Source: Ignisphaera sp. (lineage in GTDB: Archaea; Thermoproteota; Thermoprotei_A; Sulfolobales; Ignisphaeraceae). Taken from it: DNA of 51,329 nucleotides. The notes under the pieces were generated by a model. It had not been told where the DNA came from, ran no database searches, and saw only the letters and a program-made list of their open reading frames with translations. A program made the translations under genes and the position numbers. The stretch is from NCBI GenBank assembly GCA_025058535.1, contig JANXEL010000008.1, positions 1 through 51,329 on the forward strand, written 5' to 3'. Below, piece by piece: positions 16,719 to 25,995 of this stretch; positions within the stretch are counted from its first letter, which is position 1, and every line of letters starts with the position of its first letter.

Positions 16719-17870
16719 GTGGAGCTAGGTACAGTGTCTGTTACACCATGGGAGGCAGAAGCATTTGTAGACTACGATAGACTCATAAAAGTTTTCGGGG
16801 CAAAGCCACTCACAGACAACGAAATAAATATGCTAAAGAATGTCACTGAAGAACTGCACATAATGATCAGTAGAAGGGTGTTCTACTCACATAGGGATTT
16901 TGATAAATTTTTAGAAGCGTACAAATCAAGTAGAAGGTGTGCTCTCTACACAGGTAGAGGACCTTCAGGAAACACGCACCTGGGCCATATGCTTCCGTGG
17001 ATTTTCACCAAGTGGCTTCAAGATAAGCTTGGGCTAGATCTATTCTTCCAAATGACTGACGATGAGAAATTCTGGCATACTGAAGAAAGAGAATTTGAGT
17101 ACTTCAATAGTCTTGCTTATGAGAATATACTCGATCTAGCTGCACTCGGTCTAGATCATAGGAAAACCCATGTAATAATAGATTCAGAGGATATAGGGTA
17201 CCTCTACCCAATAGTTATAAAAATAGCGAAGAAGATTACATTTTCGGTCCAGAGAGCAACCTTCGGCTTTACAGACTCCACAAACGTTGGTATGATATTT
17301 TACCCCACACTACAGATGGCTGTAGCATTCTTACCCTCTGAACTATTTAGAGAGCCTATCGAAGTGCTTATACCTGCTGGTATTGATCAAGATCCGTACT
17401 GGAGGATTGCAAGGGATATCGCTACGTCGCTAGGATATCCCAAACCCTCCCAAATTCATAACAAGCTCCTCCCAGGACTTGGTATAGGTGGTAAAATGTC
17501 TTCTTCAAAACCTGAGACTGCTATCTATACTACAGATCCTCCTGAACTAGCCTACGGTAAGGTTGTAAAGGCCTACACTGGTGGTCGGGCTACTGCAGAA
17601 GAGCAGCGAAAATTCGGGGGAAATCCCGATGTCTGTCCAGTTTACAAAATGTATGAAATGATGTTTGAAGAGAATGATATGAAATTGTACGAGAGGTACT
17701 ACTCGTGTAGAGGTGGGAGTCTGCTGTGTGGTGAGTGTAAGACCGAGTTAGCTGAAAGAGTTGCAAGATTTTTAAAGGAGCATCAGAGTAGGAGAATTAG
17801 GGCTGTAAGTCATACCGAAAAATACCTTATCAGGAACAAGTTTGATCCACCAATTATAAAAAGAACGTAA
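16719..17870 (+). CDS. trpS: Tryptophanyl-tRNA synthetase, archaeal/eukaryotic type
   Basis: Charges tRNA-Trp. Class I signatures are present: GPSGNTHLGHM for HIGH and GGKMSSSKP for KMSKS. The order and length (383 aa) follow archaeal/eukaryotic TrpRS, with FFQMTDDEKF and GIDQDPYWRIARD as the expected Trp-binding and dimer stretches. A C-terminal pair of CxxC-like Cys (LLCGEC) may bind metal. Start is GTG 16719, with GGTGG about 10 nt upstream. Monocistronic, converging on the ABC permease gene. Confidence 0.95.
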   Translation: MELGTVSVTPWEAEAFVDYDRLIKVFGAKPLTDNEINMLKNVTEELHIMISRRVFYSHRDFDKFLEAYKSSRRCALYTGRGPSGNTHLGHMLPWIFTKWLQDKLGLDLFFQMTDDEKFWHTEEREFEYFNSLAYENILDLAALGLDHRKTHVIIDSEDIGYLYPIVIKIAKKITFSVQRATFGFTDSTNVGMIFYPTLQMAVAFLPSELFREPIEVLIPAGIDQDPYWRIARDIATSLGYPKPSQIHNKLLPGLGIGGKMSSSKPETAIYTTDPPELAYGKVVKAYTGGRATAEEQRKFGGNPDVCPVYKMYEMMFEENDMKLYERYYSCRGGSLLCGECKTELAERVARFLKEHQSRRIRAVSHTEKYLIRNKFDPPIIKRT

Positions 17871-17879
17871 ACCGTATCA

Positions 17880-17949
17880 GAGTAGAGGTAGAGTGGAATT
17901 CGGTGAGACTGGTCCCTAATCCTAATTCATCTACATTCCACACCTACTC
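17880..17949. terminator. Imperfect inverted repeat between convergent genes
   Basis: GAGTAG (17880-17885) can pair with CTACTC (17944-17949), and GTGGAAT (17893-17899) with ATTCCAC (17935-17941), around a loop of about 35 nt. It spans the short gap between the ends of trpS and the ABC permease gene, so it could form a 3'-end hairpin for either transcript. No U-run follows directly, so a classic terminator is not shown. Confidence 0.3.
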
Positions 17950-18714
17950 AACTATTCTATTCAATATTTTTACAGCTATCACCGTTGCACCAGCTACAAA
18001 CATTGAAACTGCGGCTATATCATTCAGGATTTCATATGAATTGTATACAAGCAATTTTCTGAGCATGTCAACAATGTAAGTCAGGGGGTTTGCCATAGCT
18101 AGATGTTTTATAATTTCGGGCATCATATCAATTGGATAAAGCGCGTTACTTGCAAAGAATAAGGGCATAGTTACGGCCCCAATCACCCCCATAAATCTTT
18201 CACGGCTTTTCATAGTTATTGCTATGATCATAGATAGGGATGTAAAGCCTATGCAGCCATATACAAGGAAAATGTAGCCTAGAAATAAATTTATCGGATT
18301 GCTAACAACTTTGGCCCCTACCACCATAGCTGATAGGAGCACTATAATGTATTGAGTAGAGGCTCTTATACCGCCTGCAAAGGCTCGTCCAATAACTACG
18401 GAGCTTCTAGGTATTGGTGATGTTAGTAGCTTCTTAAGAATTCCCAGATCTCTTTCAAATACAAGTGATATTCCATAAGCTAGCGCAATAAATGTTGACG
18501 ACTGCATTATGACACCTGGTGTTATGAATGTTACATAGTCCCCAACGCTTGGAAATGCCCTAACTCTAGCCATTACAACACCAAATACTGACACCCAGAG
18601 TATTGGCTGGATAGCCCTGGTGATAATTTCAAGCGGATCATGTCTAAGTCTTCTGAGCTCCAATTCGATCATTGCCAAGATAGATGATACGGTGTTTCGA
18701 TACCCTCGGCACAT
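17944..18714 (-). CDS. ABC-2 type transporter permease
   Basis: A 256-aa membrane protein with about six hydrophobic segments and the ABC-2 order: an N-terminal amphipathic stretch (LELRRLRHDPLEIITR), first membrane segment, then GILKKLLTSPIPRSSVVIGRAFAGG, the conserved cytoplasmic loop typical of DrrB-like permeases, and a C-terminal PLTYIVDMLRK motif. It starts 1 nt after the ATPase gene, so the two form one exporter. Substrate (drug, lipid or polysaccharide) not determinable. Confidence 0.9.
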   Translation of the reverse strand: MCRGYRNTVSSILAMIELELRRLRHDPLEIITRAIQPILWVSVFGVVMARVRAFPSVGDYVTFITPGVIMQSSTFIALAYGISLVFERDLGILKKLLTSPIPRSSVVIGRAFAGGIRASTQYIIVLLSAMVVGAKVVSNPINLFLGYIFLVYGCIGFTSLSMIIAITMKSRERFMGVIGAVTMPLFFASNALYPIDMMPEIIKHLAMANPLTYIVDMLRKLLVYNSYEILNDIAAVSMFVAGATVIAVKILNRIVE

Positions 18715-18715
18715 T

Positions 18716-19720
18716 TCACATCAATCCTCTTCTAATCATCTTCCTCGTAGTAATGATCTCTCTATATCTGCCAAGCTCTTTTTCAGATAGCTTTCTACCG
18801 GTGAGTTTTATAAAAACATCATCAAGGGTTGCTTCACGAATCTTTATTTCATAGACTTTGAGATCATTTTTAAATAGCTCCTCTAGTATTTTCGGTAAAG
18901 TACGTGATGCACTGGATGCTGAAAATTCTATTGTATCACCATTAACTTCTAGGATTGTGATTCCTTCCATCCTGCTAAGTATACTAAGTGCACCACTGAT
19001 ATTCATAGCTATCTTCAACGTTATTCTGTCCACATTAACGTTGTGCTTAAGCTCTTCAGGTTTCCCCCTAGCTACTATCACACCTCGATTCATAAGCGCT
19101 ATATAGTCTGCGTATCTATCAGCCTCATCCATATAATGGGTAGCAAAAAATATCGTCATATTGTAATCTTTGCGGTATTCTACTATTTTCTCCCACACAA
19201 ATTTTCTAGCCGCTGGATCCAAACCTATTGTTGGTTCATCAAGAACTAGCAGCCTTGGCCTGTGCATTAAAGCTATTGATATTTCTAATCTTCTAATCAT
19301 CCCTCCTGAGTACGTTCTGACCATTCTATTAGATGCTTCTCTTAAATCCATAAAATCCAAAAGCTCTTCGATTGTCTTTCTTCTGATACTGGAAGGTATT
19401 CCATAAATTTTAGAGTAAATTAGCATATTTTCATACCCTGTCAACTCACTCCATAGCGACATTTCCTGAGGAACATAGCCTATTAGTGATCTAACGCTGG
19501 AGCCTTGGGTGGACGTATTGTATCCAAAAACTTTAACGTAGCCATATGTCTGACGTATCTGTGTAGTTACAATTCTGATCAATGTAGTCTTTCCAGCCCC
19601 ATTTGGCCCTAGAAGTGCATATATGCAGCCCTCATCAATATCTAAATCAATGCCGTCTAATGCTTTAACCTTCCCTGGGTAGATTTTAGTCAGCCTACGA
19701 ACTTCAACTGCTAAGACCAT
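18716..19720 (-). CDS. ABC exporter ATP-binding protein, DrrA type
   Basis: A 334-aa ATPase: Walker A GPNGAGKTT (38-46), Q-loop GYVPQEM, signature YSGGM (137-141), Walker B LLVLDEPTIGLD (157-168) and the switch His in FATHYMDEADR. A C-terminal tail of about 100 residues, with DDVFIKLTGRKL, matches the DrrA-type domain that contacts the ABC-2 permease. It is directly followed by the permease gene. ATG start at 19720 with its own upstream region of about 90 bp. Confidence 0.94.
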   Translation of the reverse strand: MVLAVEVRRLTKIYPGKVKALDGIDLDIDEGCIYALLGPNGAGKTTLIRIVTTQIRQTYGYVKVFGYNTSTQGSSVRSLIGYVPQEMSLWSELTGYENMLIYSKIYGIPSSIRRKTIEELLDFMDLREASNRMVRTYSGGMIRRLEISIALMHRPRLLVLDEPTIGLDPAARKFVWEKIVEYRKDYNMTIFFATHYMDEADRYADYIALMNRGVIVARGKPEELKHNVNVDRITLKIAMNISGALSILSRMEGITILEVNGDTIEFSASSASRTLPKILEELFKNDLKVYEIKIREATLDDVFIKLTGRKLSEKELGRYREIITTRKMIRRGLM

Positions 19721-19814
19721 CAGATCTTCATCTCAAGATAAAAATATTGTGATAAAAATATTGGGATTACGGTTAGAAGGTAGGGTATAAAAGTCTTACT
19801 GAAATGGTCTACAC

Positions 19815-21422
19815 CTATAAGGGTGTTAGAGCTCTGTAGTACGCATATGTTCTTGCCTTTTCATAGCAAGATCTTAGGAGGTCTCTTAATCTATTTTCCC
19901 TAAATCTACCATCAACCCATCTGGTGGCATTTTCCCTCACGTTAATCTGAGGATTTTTAGCCACTAAGTCTATGGCCCACGGAGTTCTAAGATCATTTAG
20001 AATATTTCTATCACCAGCATCTACGAACTCTGTTAGATGTGATAGATCATTTATGGCTTGACCCATACTCTGCAAGTCGTTAGGTTGAACAGCTACACCA
20101 CTGCCATCGACGGGGTTGTGCCTCAAGTCTAAAACCGTTTCTGGAAGTCCTCCAACAGAATTTACAACAACAGGTGTACCTAACGCCTGAGCCTCTATAG
20201 ACACAATTCCAAAGGGCTCGTATCTAGATGGGACCACAAATACGTTTGATGCATATATTGTAATCTTCAGAATGTCTTGGGTTACCTGATCCATTACAAC
20301 TAATACTCTACCCCATCTACTACTGGCAATATTGGAAAGAAATCTCTCGTACTCAGAATCCCCTATGGGGATACCCATTACTATTGCACATACCTCCCTC
20401 CTCGCGTAGTTCAGCGCATCAATGAGTATGTCGAAGCCCTTGCTCCAGGTGATCCTTCCTGCAGCAACCACAAGAAATCTACATCCATGTAGCTCACCGA
20501 GCTTCCTTATACGCATTTCTCTGCCCAGCAGATCCATTATATTCCTTCTAACTTCACGACGGCATTTGGTGCCAAATAGCTCTTCCACCTTCTTCTCGAC
20601 ATCCTCAACCTTCCAATCAGTGACGTTATGTATAACAAACGTTTTCTCCTCCATCCATCTACCAAACCTGTTGAGAATCTCAAACATATAGCTCCAACTG
20701 TTTGACACCAGTACGTCAGACTCTATTGCAGCGTACTGATCAACGTTGCCGTGTGTGCTGTCCCAGAGGATTCTTGTACCAATGATTTCATGCACGTTAG
20801 ATTTCCATACTCTGTGCAAAACATCAGGTACCCCGGACCAGTCGCTAGAGGCGTAGTGCCACGGAAACGATTTCCATGATAGTAAGTGGATTGAGTATAC
20901 AAAGGGTATTGAATAGCCCCTCATCTCAAATAATAGCTTTAGAGCCACGCCACCTAAAGCCGTCGTCCAGTCGTTCGAATGTATTAACTGAGGAATTTCA
21001 TTAACTCTATCAATCCAGTGTATAAGTGCTCTAGTATAGAGAGAGACTTTCTCCTCAACATACGCATAGATGTGCATATTATCGAGAAACCTGCTGGTAT
21101 CAGCATTCAGCCCCTTAAACAAAATCACCCTAGCACCATCAATATTAGCTTCATCAGCACCTATACAATACCAATACTTATTACCATCAATACCTACTCT
21201 ACTTCCACAGGCTTTGAATTCGTCGATAGATCTGGCAGCCCACGCATCTCTAGAGAGGTGCCTACCGTGGGAGGGCATAAAAACTGTAACCCGATAACCA
21301 TCTTTTACAAGACTTTTTGCATACATTGCAACAGCTCTTCCAAGACCTCCCAAAGAAGCTATACCATCGTACTCGAAGGTTAGTAGCCACACATCCTTAA
21401 CCTGAGTAGGTGCTACGATCAA
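19815..21422 (-). CDS. glgA: Glycogen synthase, GT-B glycosyltransferase
   Basis: Elongates alpha-1,4-glucan from NDP-glucose in the cytoplasm. The 535-aa protein has the GT5/GT4 layout: N-terminal SLGGLGRAV (the glycine loop, in place of bacterial KTGGL), a central IHSNDWTTALGG helix, AAGRITWSKGFDILIDAL (KGFD-L motif) and PSRYEPFGIVSIEAQALGTP, with the E-x7-E retaining-transferase pair (E of YEPFG and of SIEAQ). Archaeal glycogen synthases are of this length. Start is TTG 21422 with GGTG about 12 nt upstream and a TATA box near 21460. The GH57 enzymes and sugar nucleotidyltransferase further right would belong to the same metabolism. Confidence 0.85.
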   Translation of the reverse strand: MIVAPTQVKDVWLLTFEYDGIASLGGLGRAVAMYAKSLVKDGYRVTVFMPSHGRHLSRDAWAARSIDEFKACGSRVGIDGNKYWYCIGADEANIDGARVILFKGLNADTSRFLDNMHIYAYVEEKVSLYTRALIHWIDRVNEIPQLIHSNDWTTALGGVALKLLFEMRGYSIPFVYSIHLLSWKSFPWHYASSDWSGVPDVLHRVWKSNVHEIIGTRILWDSTHGNVDQYAAIESDVLVSNSWSYMFEILNRFGRWMEEKTFVIHNVTDWKVEDVEKKVEELFGTKCRREVRRNIMDLLGREMRIRKLGELHGCRFLVVAAGRITWSKGFDILIDALNYARREVCAIVMGIPIGDSEYERFLSNIASSRWGRVLVVMDQVTQDILKITIYASNVFVVPSRYEPFGIVSIEAQALGTPVVVNSVGGLPETVLDLRHNPVDGSGVAVQPNDLQSMGQAINDLSHLTEFVDAGDRNILNDLRTPWAIDLVAKNPQINVRENATRWVDGRFRENRLRDLLRSCYEKARTYAYYRALTPL

Positions 21423-21458
21423 TAAATAGCACCTAGGTACTCACTCAAAAATTTCAGA

Positions 21459-21467
21459 GATATAAAA
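21459..21467 (-). promoter_or_regulatory. TATA box for glycogen synthase
   Basis: Minus strand TTTTATATC, about 40 bp ahead of the TTG start. The intergenic region to the divergent DUF763 gene also holds CTTATAAAC (around 21508-21516), suitably placed for a nearly leaderless DUF763 transcript. Confidence 0.45.
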
Positions 21468-21540
21468 TTAATGTTTCCCATAATAGTTTTGATAGGGCGC
21501 CTATTCTTATAAACTCCTTTAAATTAAGATAGTAAAGCTG

Positions 21541-22761
21541 ATGACCATGTTAGTAAACGGCTCTGCAGAGCTTCCTCTTCACTATGGACGTGTCCCACAA
21601 GAACTTCTCTACCACATGAAGAGGCTAGGGAAGGCAATAGCGCTGTATATCATTGATGTTTTTGGACCCGAGGAGCTCGTTAAGAGGTTGTCGGACCCTG
21701 TATGGTTTCAAGCCTTCAATAATGTAATTGGTATGGATTGGGACAGTAGTGGCTCTACAACCATAGTTCTCTACGTCCTTAAGGATTTTGCCAATGTGAC
21801 CACCTTCCACGATGTGGGTCTAGCAGTGCTTGGAGGTAAAGGTAGGGACTCTAGACGGGTAATAGACGAGCTGGCCATCCTAGATAGAATTGATAGAATG
21901 GGCAGCATCGATTTAGACAAGATTAGTTATACTAGCATTCTATCTGCTAAGATCGATGGTGTTGCACTGCAAGATGGCTACTCTCTGTATGTTCATAGCA
22001 TTATACTGTCACAAAATGGTTTATGGACCGTTGTTCAACAGGGAATGAATACAGATGCTAAGGTGGCGCGTCGATATCACATACACAACATGATCACAGT
22101 GGAGAGAGATCCTCATAGCGGTATTGCGTGCAACTCCATCGGTAAAGCAGTAAATCTTATTGATTACTCCTCCGAAAGCACTAGAAATACAATTGTTGAT
22201 ATAATCAATTCAACTCCATTGAACGCACTGGTTAGAAGCATTGCTGATATAAATCGTATTCTTAAGAACAATCGGTCTCTTGAATGCTGGATTAGCAGAG
22301 GTAGCATTATGCAAAACCTTGATTCAAACACGATCAGGAATGCTAACCTTAGTAAAAACCCTATGCTCTATAGACCCATTATTGACACAAACCGGGTAGA
22401 ACGGGCTCTAGCCATATTAACAAGCATTAAACCATCAGATTTTGAGGAGCTCTTAGTAGTAAAGGGCGTAGGAGCTGAAACGCTAAGAGCTCTAACACTC
22501 GTTGCAGATATAATATATGGCGAAAAGCCATCTTTCAAAGATCCTGTCACACATACACTAGACCCATTTGTGTACTCCTTTGCACACGGAGGTAAGGACG
22601 GTATACCCTACCCCGTTAAGCTCGATGTTATGAAAGAGACCATAGAGTTCCTTGAAGAGGCTTTGGAGGAGGCAAGAGTAGATATAAAAATTAAGCGGAA
22701 AGCCCTTGAAAGACTTTCTAAACTCTTTAACAAAATGCTGGCTAAGCGTGCTTCTCATTAA
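21541..22761 (+). CDS. DUF763 family protein
   Basis: A 406-aa member of DUF763, a conserved family of unknown function. Diagnostic stretches: GSAELPLHYGRVPQELLYHMKRL at the N-terminus, LSDPVWFQAFNNVIGMDWDSSGS, LAVLGGKGRDSRR, ILSAKIDGVALQDGYSLYVH, and WTVVQQGMN followed by ARRYH and ERDPHSGI. The run of conserved H, D, R and Q residues suggests an enzyme. Family members are found mainly in archaea and thermophilic bacteria. It is divergent from glycogen synthase and followed by an unknown gene and glmS; no operon partner with an informative function. Confidence 0.9.
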   Translation: MTMLVNGSAELPLHYGRVPQELLYHMKRLGKAIALYIIDVFGPEELVKRLSDPVWFQAFNNVIGMDWDSSGSTTIVLYVLKDFANVTTFHDVGLAVLGGKGRDSRRVIDELAILDRIDRMGSIDLDKISYTSILSAKIDGVALQDGYSLYVHSIILSQNGLWTVVQQGMNTDAKVARRYHIHNMITVERDPHSGIACNSIGKAVNLIDYSSESTRNTIVDIINSTPLNALVRSIADINRILKNNRSLECWISRGSIMQNLDSNTIRNANLSKNPMLYRPIIDTNRVERALAILTSIKPSDFEELLVVKGVGAETLRALTLVADIIYGEKPSFKDPVTHTLDPFVYSFAHGGKDGIPYPVKLDVMKETIEFLEEALEEARVDIKIKRKALERLSKLFNKMLAKRASH

Positions 22762-22889
22762 CTACTATCCCCTCCAGCAATCACCTCAGTATGATGAGTT
22801 TGCCTCAATACTACTCTCTGATTGATGTTACAGCTTAATAGAAAAGAGTTGCAACCCACTTGTTAGAATCGGCTGGGTGAACAGATATT

Positions 22890-23567
22890 GTGCTAACTGA
22901 TCTTATTAGCAGAGATAGAGTGATTGTGATTTCACCATTCACCAATTTTAATGTTATACTAGGACTAAATATAGCCTACACACTGATGTGTTCAAACTGT
23001 AGGGAAATCAGCATAATAATATCGTACAGCGTCTCTTTAAGTGTAATCAGAGAGGTAATTAAAAACGATAAGGGTGTTCTCTTCACTCGTGAGTTTAAAT
23101 GCTTAGACAACTTGTGTGCATGTGTAGTAGTTTCTAATAGCATTGAAGCTGAGAAATTGCTGTACTGTTTTAGAAAAACAAGTAAGGTCTTTGTGCTTGT
23201 GAATAGAGTTCACCAACTTCATAAGCTGAGAAATAGTGCATGGAATACTTACAGGGTTAGGAGGGTGGACCCAAATACATACAGCCTAGTGAGTACAGAT
23301 GGAGATGCGCCAATTATACTAGGGGTCAAAGGCTACTCTATACACCAGACGGCGATTCCAGAAGATGCTCTGCTCATATACAGAGAAGTCACGAATTATG
23401 TAAAGGAGTTTGGCACCATAAGGGCATCTGATCTCGTTAGGTATATGGTTAAGATTTTAGGATATGACAGGGATTTTGTATTAAATGCTGTTAGAAAGTC
23501 CATTGCTATAGGCATTATTAGATATCAATCCGGCTATCTAATACCAGCTTCGTCAATTAGCATCTAA
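22890..23567 (+). CDS. Hypothetical protein (225 aa)
   Basis: Not recognised. A 225-aa protein starting with GTG 22890. The first half is strand/helix alternation with several Cys, including CSNC and CLDNLCAC (about 34-37 and 73-80), possibly a metal or disulfide site. The last 60 residues (REVTNYVKEFGTIRASDLVRYMVKIL, then AIGIIRYQSGYL) look like a winged-helix domain, so a DNA- or RNA-binding role is possible. It lies 61 bp upstream of glmS on the same strand and is probably co-transcribed with it. Confidence 0.7.
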   Translation: MLTDLISRDRVIVISPFTNFNVILGLNIAYTLMCSNCREISIIISYSVSLSVIREVIKNDKGVLFTREFKCLDNLCACVVVSNSIEAEKLLYCFRKTSKVFVLVNRVHQLHKLRNSAWNTYRVRRVDPNTYSLVSTDGDAPIILGVKGYSIHQTAIPEDALLIYREVTNYVKEFGTIRASDLVRYMVKILGYDRDFVLNAVRKSIAIGIIRYQSGYLIPASSISI

Positions 23568-23628
23568 AATTTTATTAGGAATGACCTCTACTAGTATTTT
23601 AGCTACCAAACCCTCTTGAGATGGGAAC

Positions 23629-25455
23629 ATGGGCGGAATTTTTGGCGTTATTTCACGCAATGAGCAGAATATCATCAATGCGATAATTCGAGGTCTCAAA
23701 GCTCTGGAATGCAGAGGATTTGACGGCAGTGGAATAGCAATACCAGCAGGAGGGGTTGTTAAAATGGTTAAAGACGCGGTGAAAATCAGCGTCCTAGTAG
23801 AGAAGTATAAGTTGAATGAGCTAGCTAGTTGGATAGCACTAGGCCACACAAGGTATGCCACTCACGGAAAACCTCACATGGAGAATACACAACCCCACAG
23901 TGACTGTAGTAATACAATAGCAGTTGTTGGGGATGGTGGAATAGCAAATTACGAAAAACTAAGAGATGAAATTATTTTTAAAGGACATAAAGTTGTCTCG
24001 CGTTGCGATTTCGAGATCGCTGCCCATTTAATCGAGGATGAAACTAAACACTCATCTAAATTTATAGATGCAGTGATAAGAGCTGTAAGAAAGATTTCGG
24101 GGTTCTATAGTATTGCAGTACTCAATTCTAAATGCAACTGCATTGCTGTGTACACCACATTGATGCCAGTGTTTCTAGGAATTTCAGATGATCAATTTGT
24201 GGTTTCTTCAAGTAAAAGCGCACTCTATGGTGTTGCAAAGCGATATGCTGCATTAAAGAAAGATGAGGTAGCGTTAGTCACCAGAGATGGTATTGAAGTT
24301 TACAGTGTCTCAAATGGAAGTAGAGTAGGAGAGTCTTTTATTGATCTCGATGTAAATCCTGACTACATTGATAGGGATGGCTATCCGCACCACATGCTTA
24401 GAGAGATATATGAGATTCCATACTCAATTCTCAGAACTCTAGCTTCAGTACAAGAAAGGTATCTATCGTTTGCAGCACGACTCATCTCTGATGCTAAGAA
24501 CATTTTTATAGTGGGTAACGGCACGAGCCTCCACGCAGGTTTGATAGCATCCTACTACCTCTCCGAACTCGCTGGTATTAATTCAATTGTTGTAAGTGCT
24601 GCTGAGTTCCCACTATACTATGTGGATAATGTTTCTCCAGGTACGGTTGTTATAGCCATTTCACAATCAGGTGAAACGAGGGATGTTATACAGTCCGTCT
24701 TTGAGGCTAAGGTTAGAGGTGCAACAATTATGGGCATAACGAACTACATAGGGTCTAAGCTCGCCAATCTATCCAATCTCTATCTACCTGTTGCAGCTGG
24801 TCCCGAAATCGCTATACCTGCCACAAAAACCTTCACATCAACGCTCACACTTCTCTATCTGATATCCATCCAGGTGTCTAATTATGTTGGAAGAATTCTC
24901 GAATCTGAATGCAAAGAGCGCGTAGAAAGAGTGCGGTTTTTCGCCGAGGCGTTACTAAATTATATGCAGAGAATTGATGAAGAAGCATCGAAGGCCGCTG
25001 AATCTATAGTGGGCTGCAGAAGTGGCTACATAACATCAAGAGGTATAACGTATCCGATAGCCTTAGAAGGAGCTCTAAAGTTTAAGGAGACAGCGTACAT
25101 TCATGCTGAGGGTGTAGAAACCGGAGAGTTTAGACACGGTCCCCAGGCCCTGTTAGAAGAGGGTATATTTGCGATATTCATCACACCGGCTGAGAGGTCT
25201 GCCATTCCATCCACCTATGAACTCATACAGCTCGCAGTCGACAGAGGTGCAAGGACTATTGTAATAGGCTTTGACACAGATCAGCATATAGATAGTTTAA
25301 AACAGATTGTTGCGGTTCGCACCATTTATTCTGAAAGACATCTCGCCCCTATAGCCACGACCATACCGCTTCAGTTTATGGCATATAGAATGGGTGTGTT
25401 GTTGGGAAGGTCTATAGATACTCCAAGATATTTAACGAAAACCGTAGCTCACTAG
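23629..25455 (+). CDS. glmS: Glucosamine-6-phosphate synthase (GlmS-type) lacking the catalytic Cys
   Basis: Fructose-6-phosphate to glucosamine-6-phosphate, first step of amino-sugar synthesis. The 608-aa protein has the full architecture: Ntn glutaminase-like domain (1-220) and two SIS domains. The isomerase part is intact: GNGTSLHAG, ISQSGETRD, GPEIAIPATKTFTS, ALKFKETAYIHAEGVETGEFRHGP, ERHLAPI, and a terminal PRYLTKTVAH with the C-terminal Lys. The glutaminase part is not: it begins MGGIFGVI where the family has MCGI, so the N-terminal nucleophile is Gly, and the oxyanion-hole HNG reads GDG (101-103). GHTRYATHG and D127 remain. The enzyme probably uses free ammonia or another partner. No upstream in-frame start would supply a Cys. 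Confidence 0.88.
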   Translation: MGGIFGVISRNEQNIINAIIRGLKALECRGFDGSGIAIPAGGVVKMVKDAVKISVLVEKYKLNELASWIALGHTRYATHGKPHMENTQPHSDCSNTIAVVGDGGIANYEKLRDEIIFKGHKVVSRCDFEIAAHLIEDETKHSSKFIDAVIRAVRKISGFYSIAVLNSKCNCIAVYTTLMPVFLGISDDQFVVSSSKSALYGVAKRYAALKKDEVALVTRDGIEVYSVSNGSRVGESFIDLDVNPDYIDRDGYPHHMLREIYEIPYSILRTLASVQERYLSFAARLISDAKNIFIVGNGTSLHAGLIASYYLSELAGINSIVVSAAEFPLYYVDNVSPGTVVIAISQSGETRDVIQSVFEAKVRGATIMGITNYIGSKLANLSNLYLPVAAGPEIAIPATKTFTSTLTLLYLISIQVSNYVGRILESECKERVERVRFFAEALLNYMQRIDEEASKAAESIVGCRSGYITSRGITYPIALEGALKFKETAYIHAEGVETGEFRHGPQALLEEGIFAIFITPAERSAIPSTYELIQLAVDRGARTIVIGFDTDQHIDSLKQIVAVRTIYSERHLAPIATTIPLQFMAYRMGVLLGRSIDTPRYLTKTVAH

Positions 25456-25518
25456 CAAGTATAATAGAGATTTTTTCTTTTAAATTTCCAATACCAAACT
25501 TTCTTCCAGGGCTAAACA

Positions 25519-25995
25519 ATGATACTCTCTCCAGAAACCCTTTTAGAACTATTCAACCTCAGAATTGATGACATAGACTGTGCTGGTCTGAAACTTCATT
25601 TAGATAAGATCTTTATCTTTAGGGACGGGGGTAGAGTATTTAGAGAATCGAAAAGGCTGCCTGAGGTAGAAGAGGTTAAGCCTAATGAGCAAAACATCTA
25701 CAGACTCAGCCCTGGGGCATATAGAGTAAGGTATAGAGAATTAGTGAAAGTCCCCGATAATGCAGTAGCACTAGCAATACCAAGGTCTACTCTATTGAGG
25801 GCGGGTGCAACGATATATACGGCTGTATGGGACCCTGGGTACAGTGGTAGAGGTGAGGGTCTGATGGTAATCTTTAATCAAAATGGAATTGAAATTGAAG
25901 CGTCCGCTCAAATAGCACAACTCGTATTTATATACATGGATAGAAAAACCAGCTTCACTTATAGGGGGAGCTATCAGTATGAGAACATAGTATGA
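25519..25995 (+). CDS. dCTP deaminase/dUTPase-fold protein, probable dUTPase
   Basis: A 158-aa trimeric-dUTPase-fold protein. Recognisable stretches: LAIPRSTLLRAGATIY (86-101), like the P-R-S-S/T-L-x-R-x-G motif of Dcd/Dut proteins, and WDPGYSGRGEGLMV (104-117) for the D-x-G-Y-x-G-x-G motif. The C-terminus has AQIAQLVFI, matching the Q-L-V-F strand. It presumably removes dUTP (or deaminates dCTP), keeping uracil out of DNA. Archaeal Dcd-like and Dut proteins are hard to tell apart from motifs. 63 bp downstream of glmS; a T-rich stretch in between may end the glmS message. Confidence 0.82.
   Translation: MILSPETLLELFNLRIDDIDCAGLKLHLDKIFIFRDGGRVFRESKRLPEVEEVKPNEQNIYRLSPGAYRVRYRELVKVPDNAVALAIPRSTLLRAGATIYTAVWDPGYSGRGEGLMVIFNQNGIEIEASAQIAQLVFIYMDRKTSFTYRGSYQYENIV

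Noticed and set aside
22791-22845. C/D box-like ATGATGA ... CTGA arrangement after the DUF763 gene
   Set aside because: About 20 nt separate the C and D' boxes and no proper C'/D pair follows, so the spacing does not fit an archaeal guide RNA.
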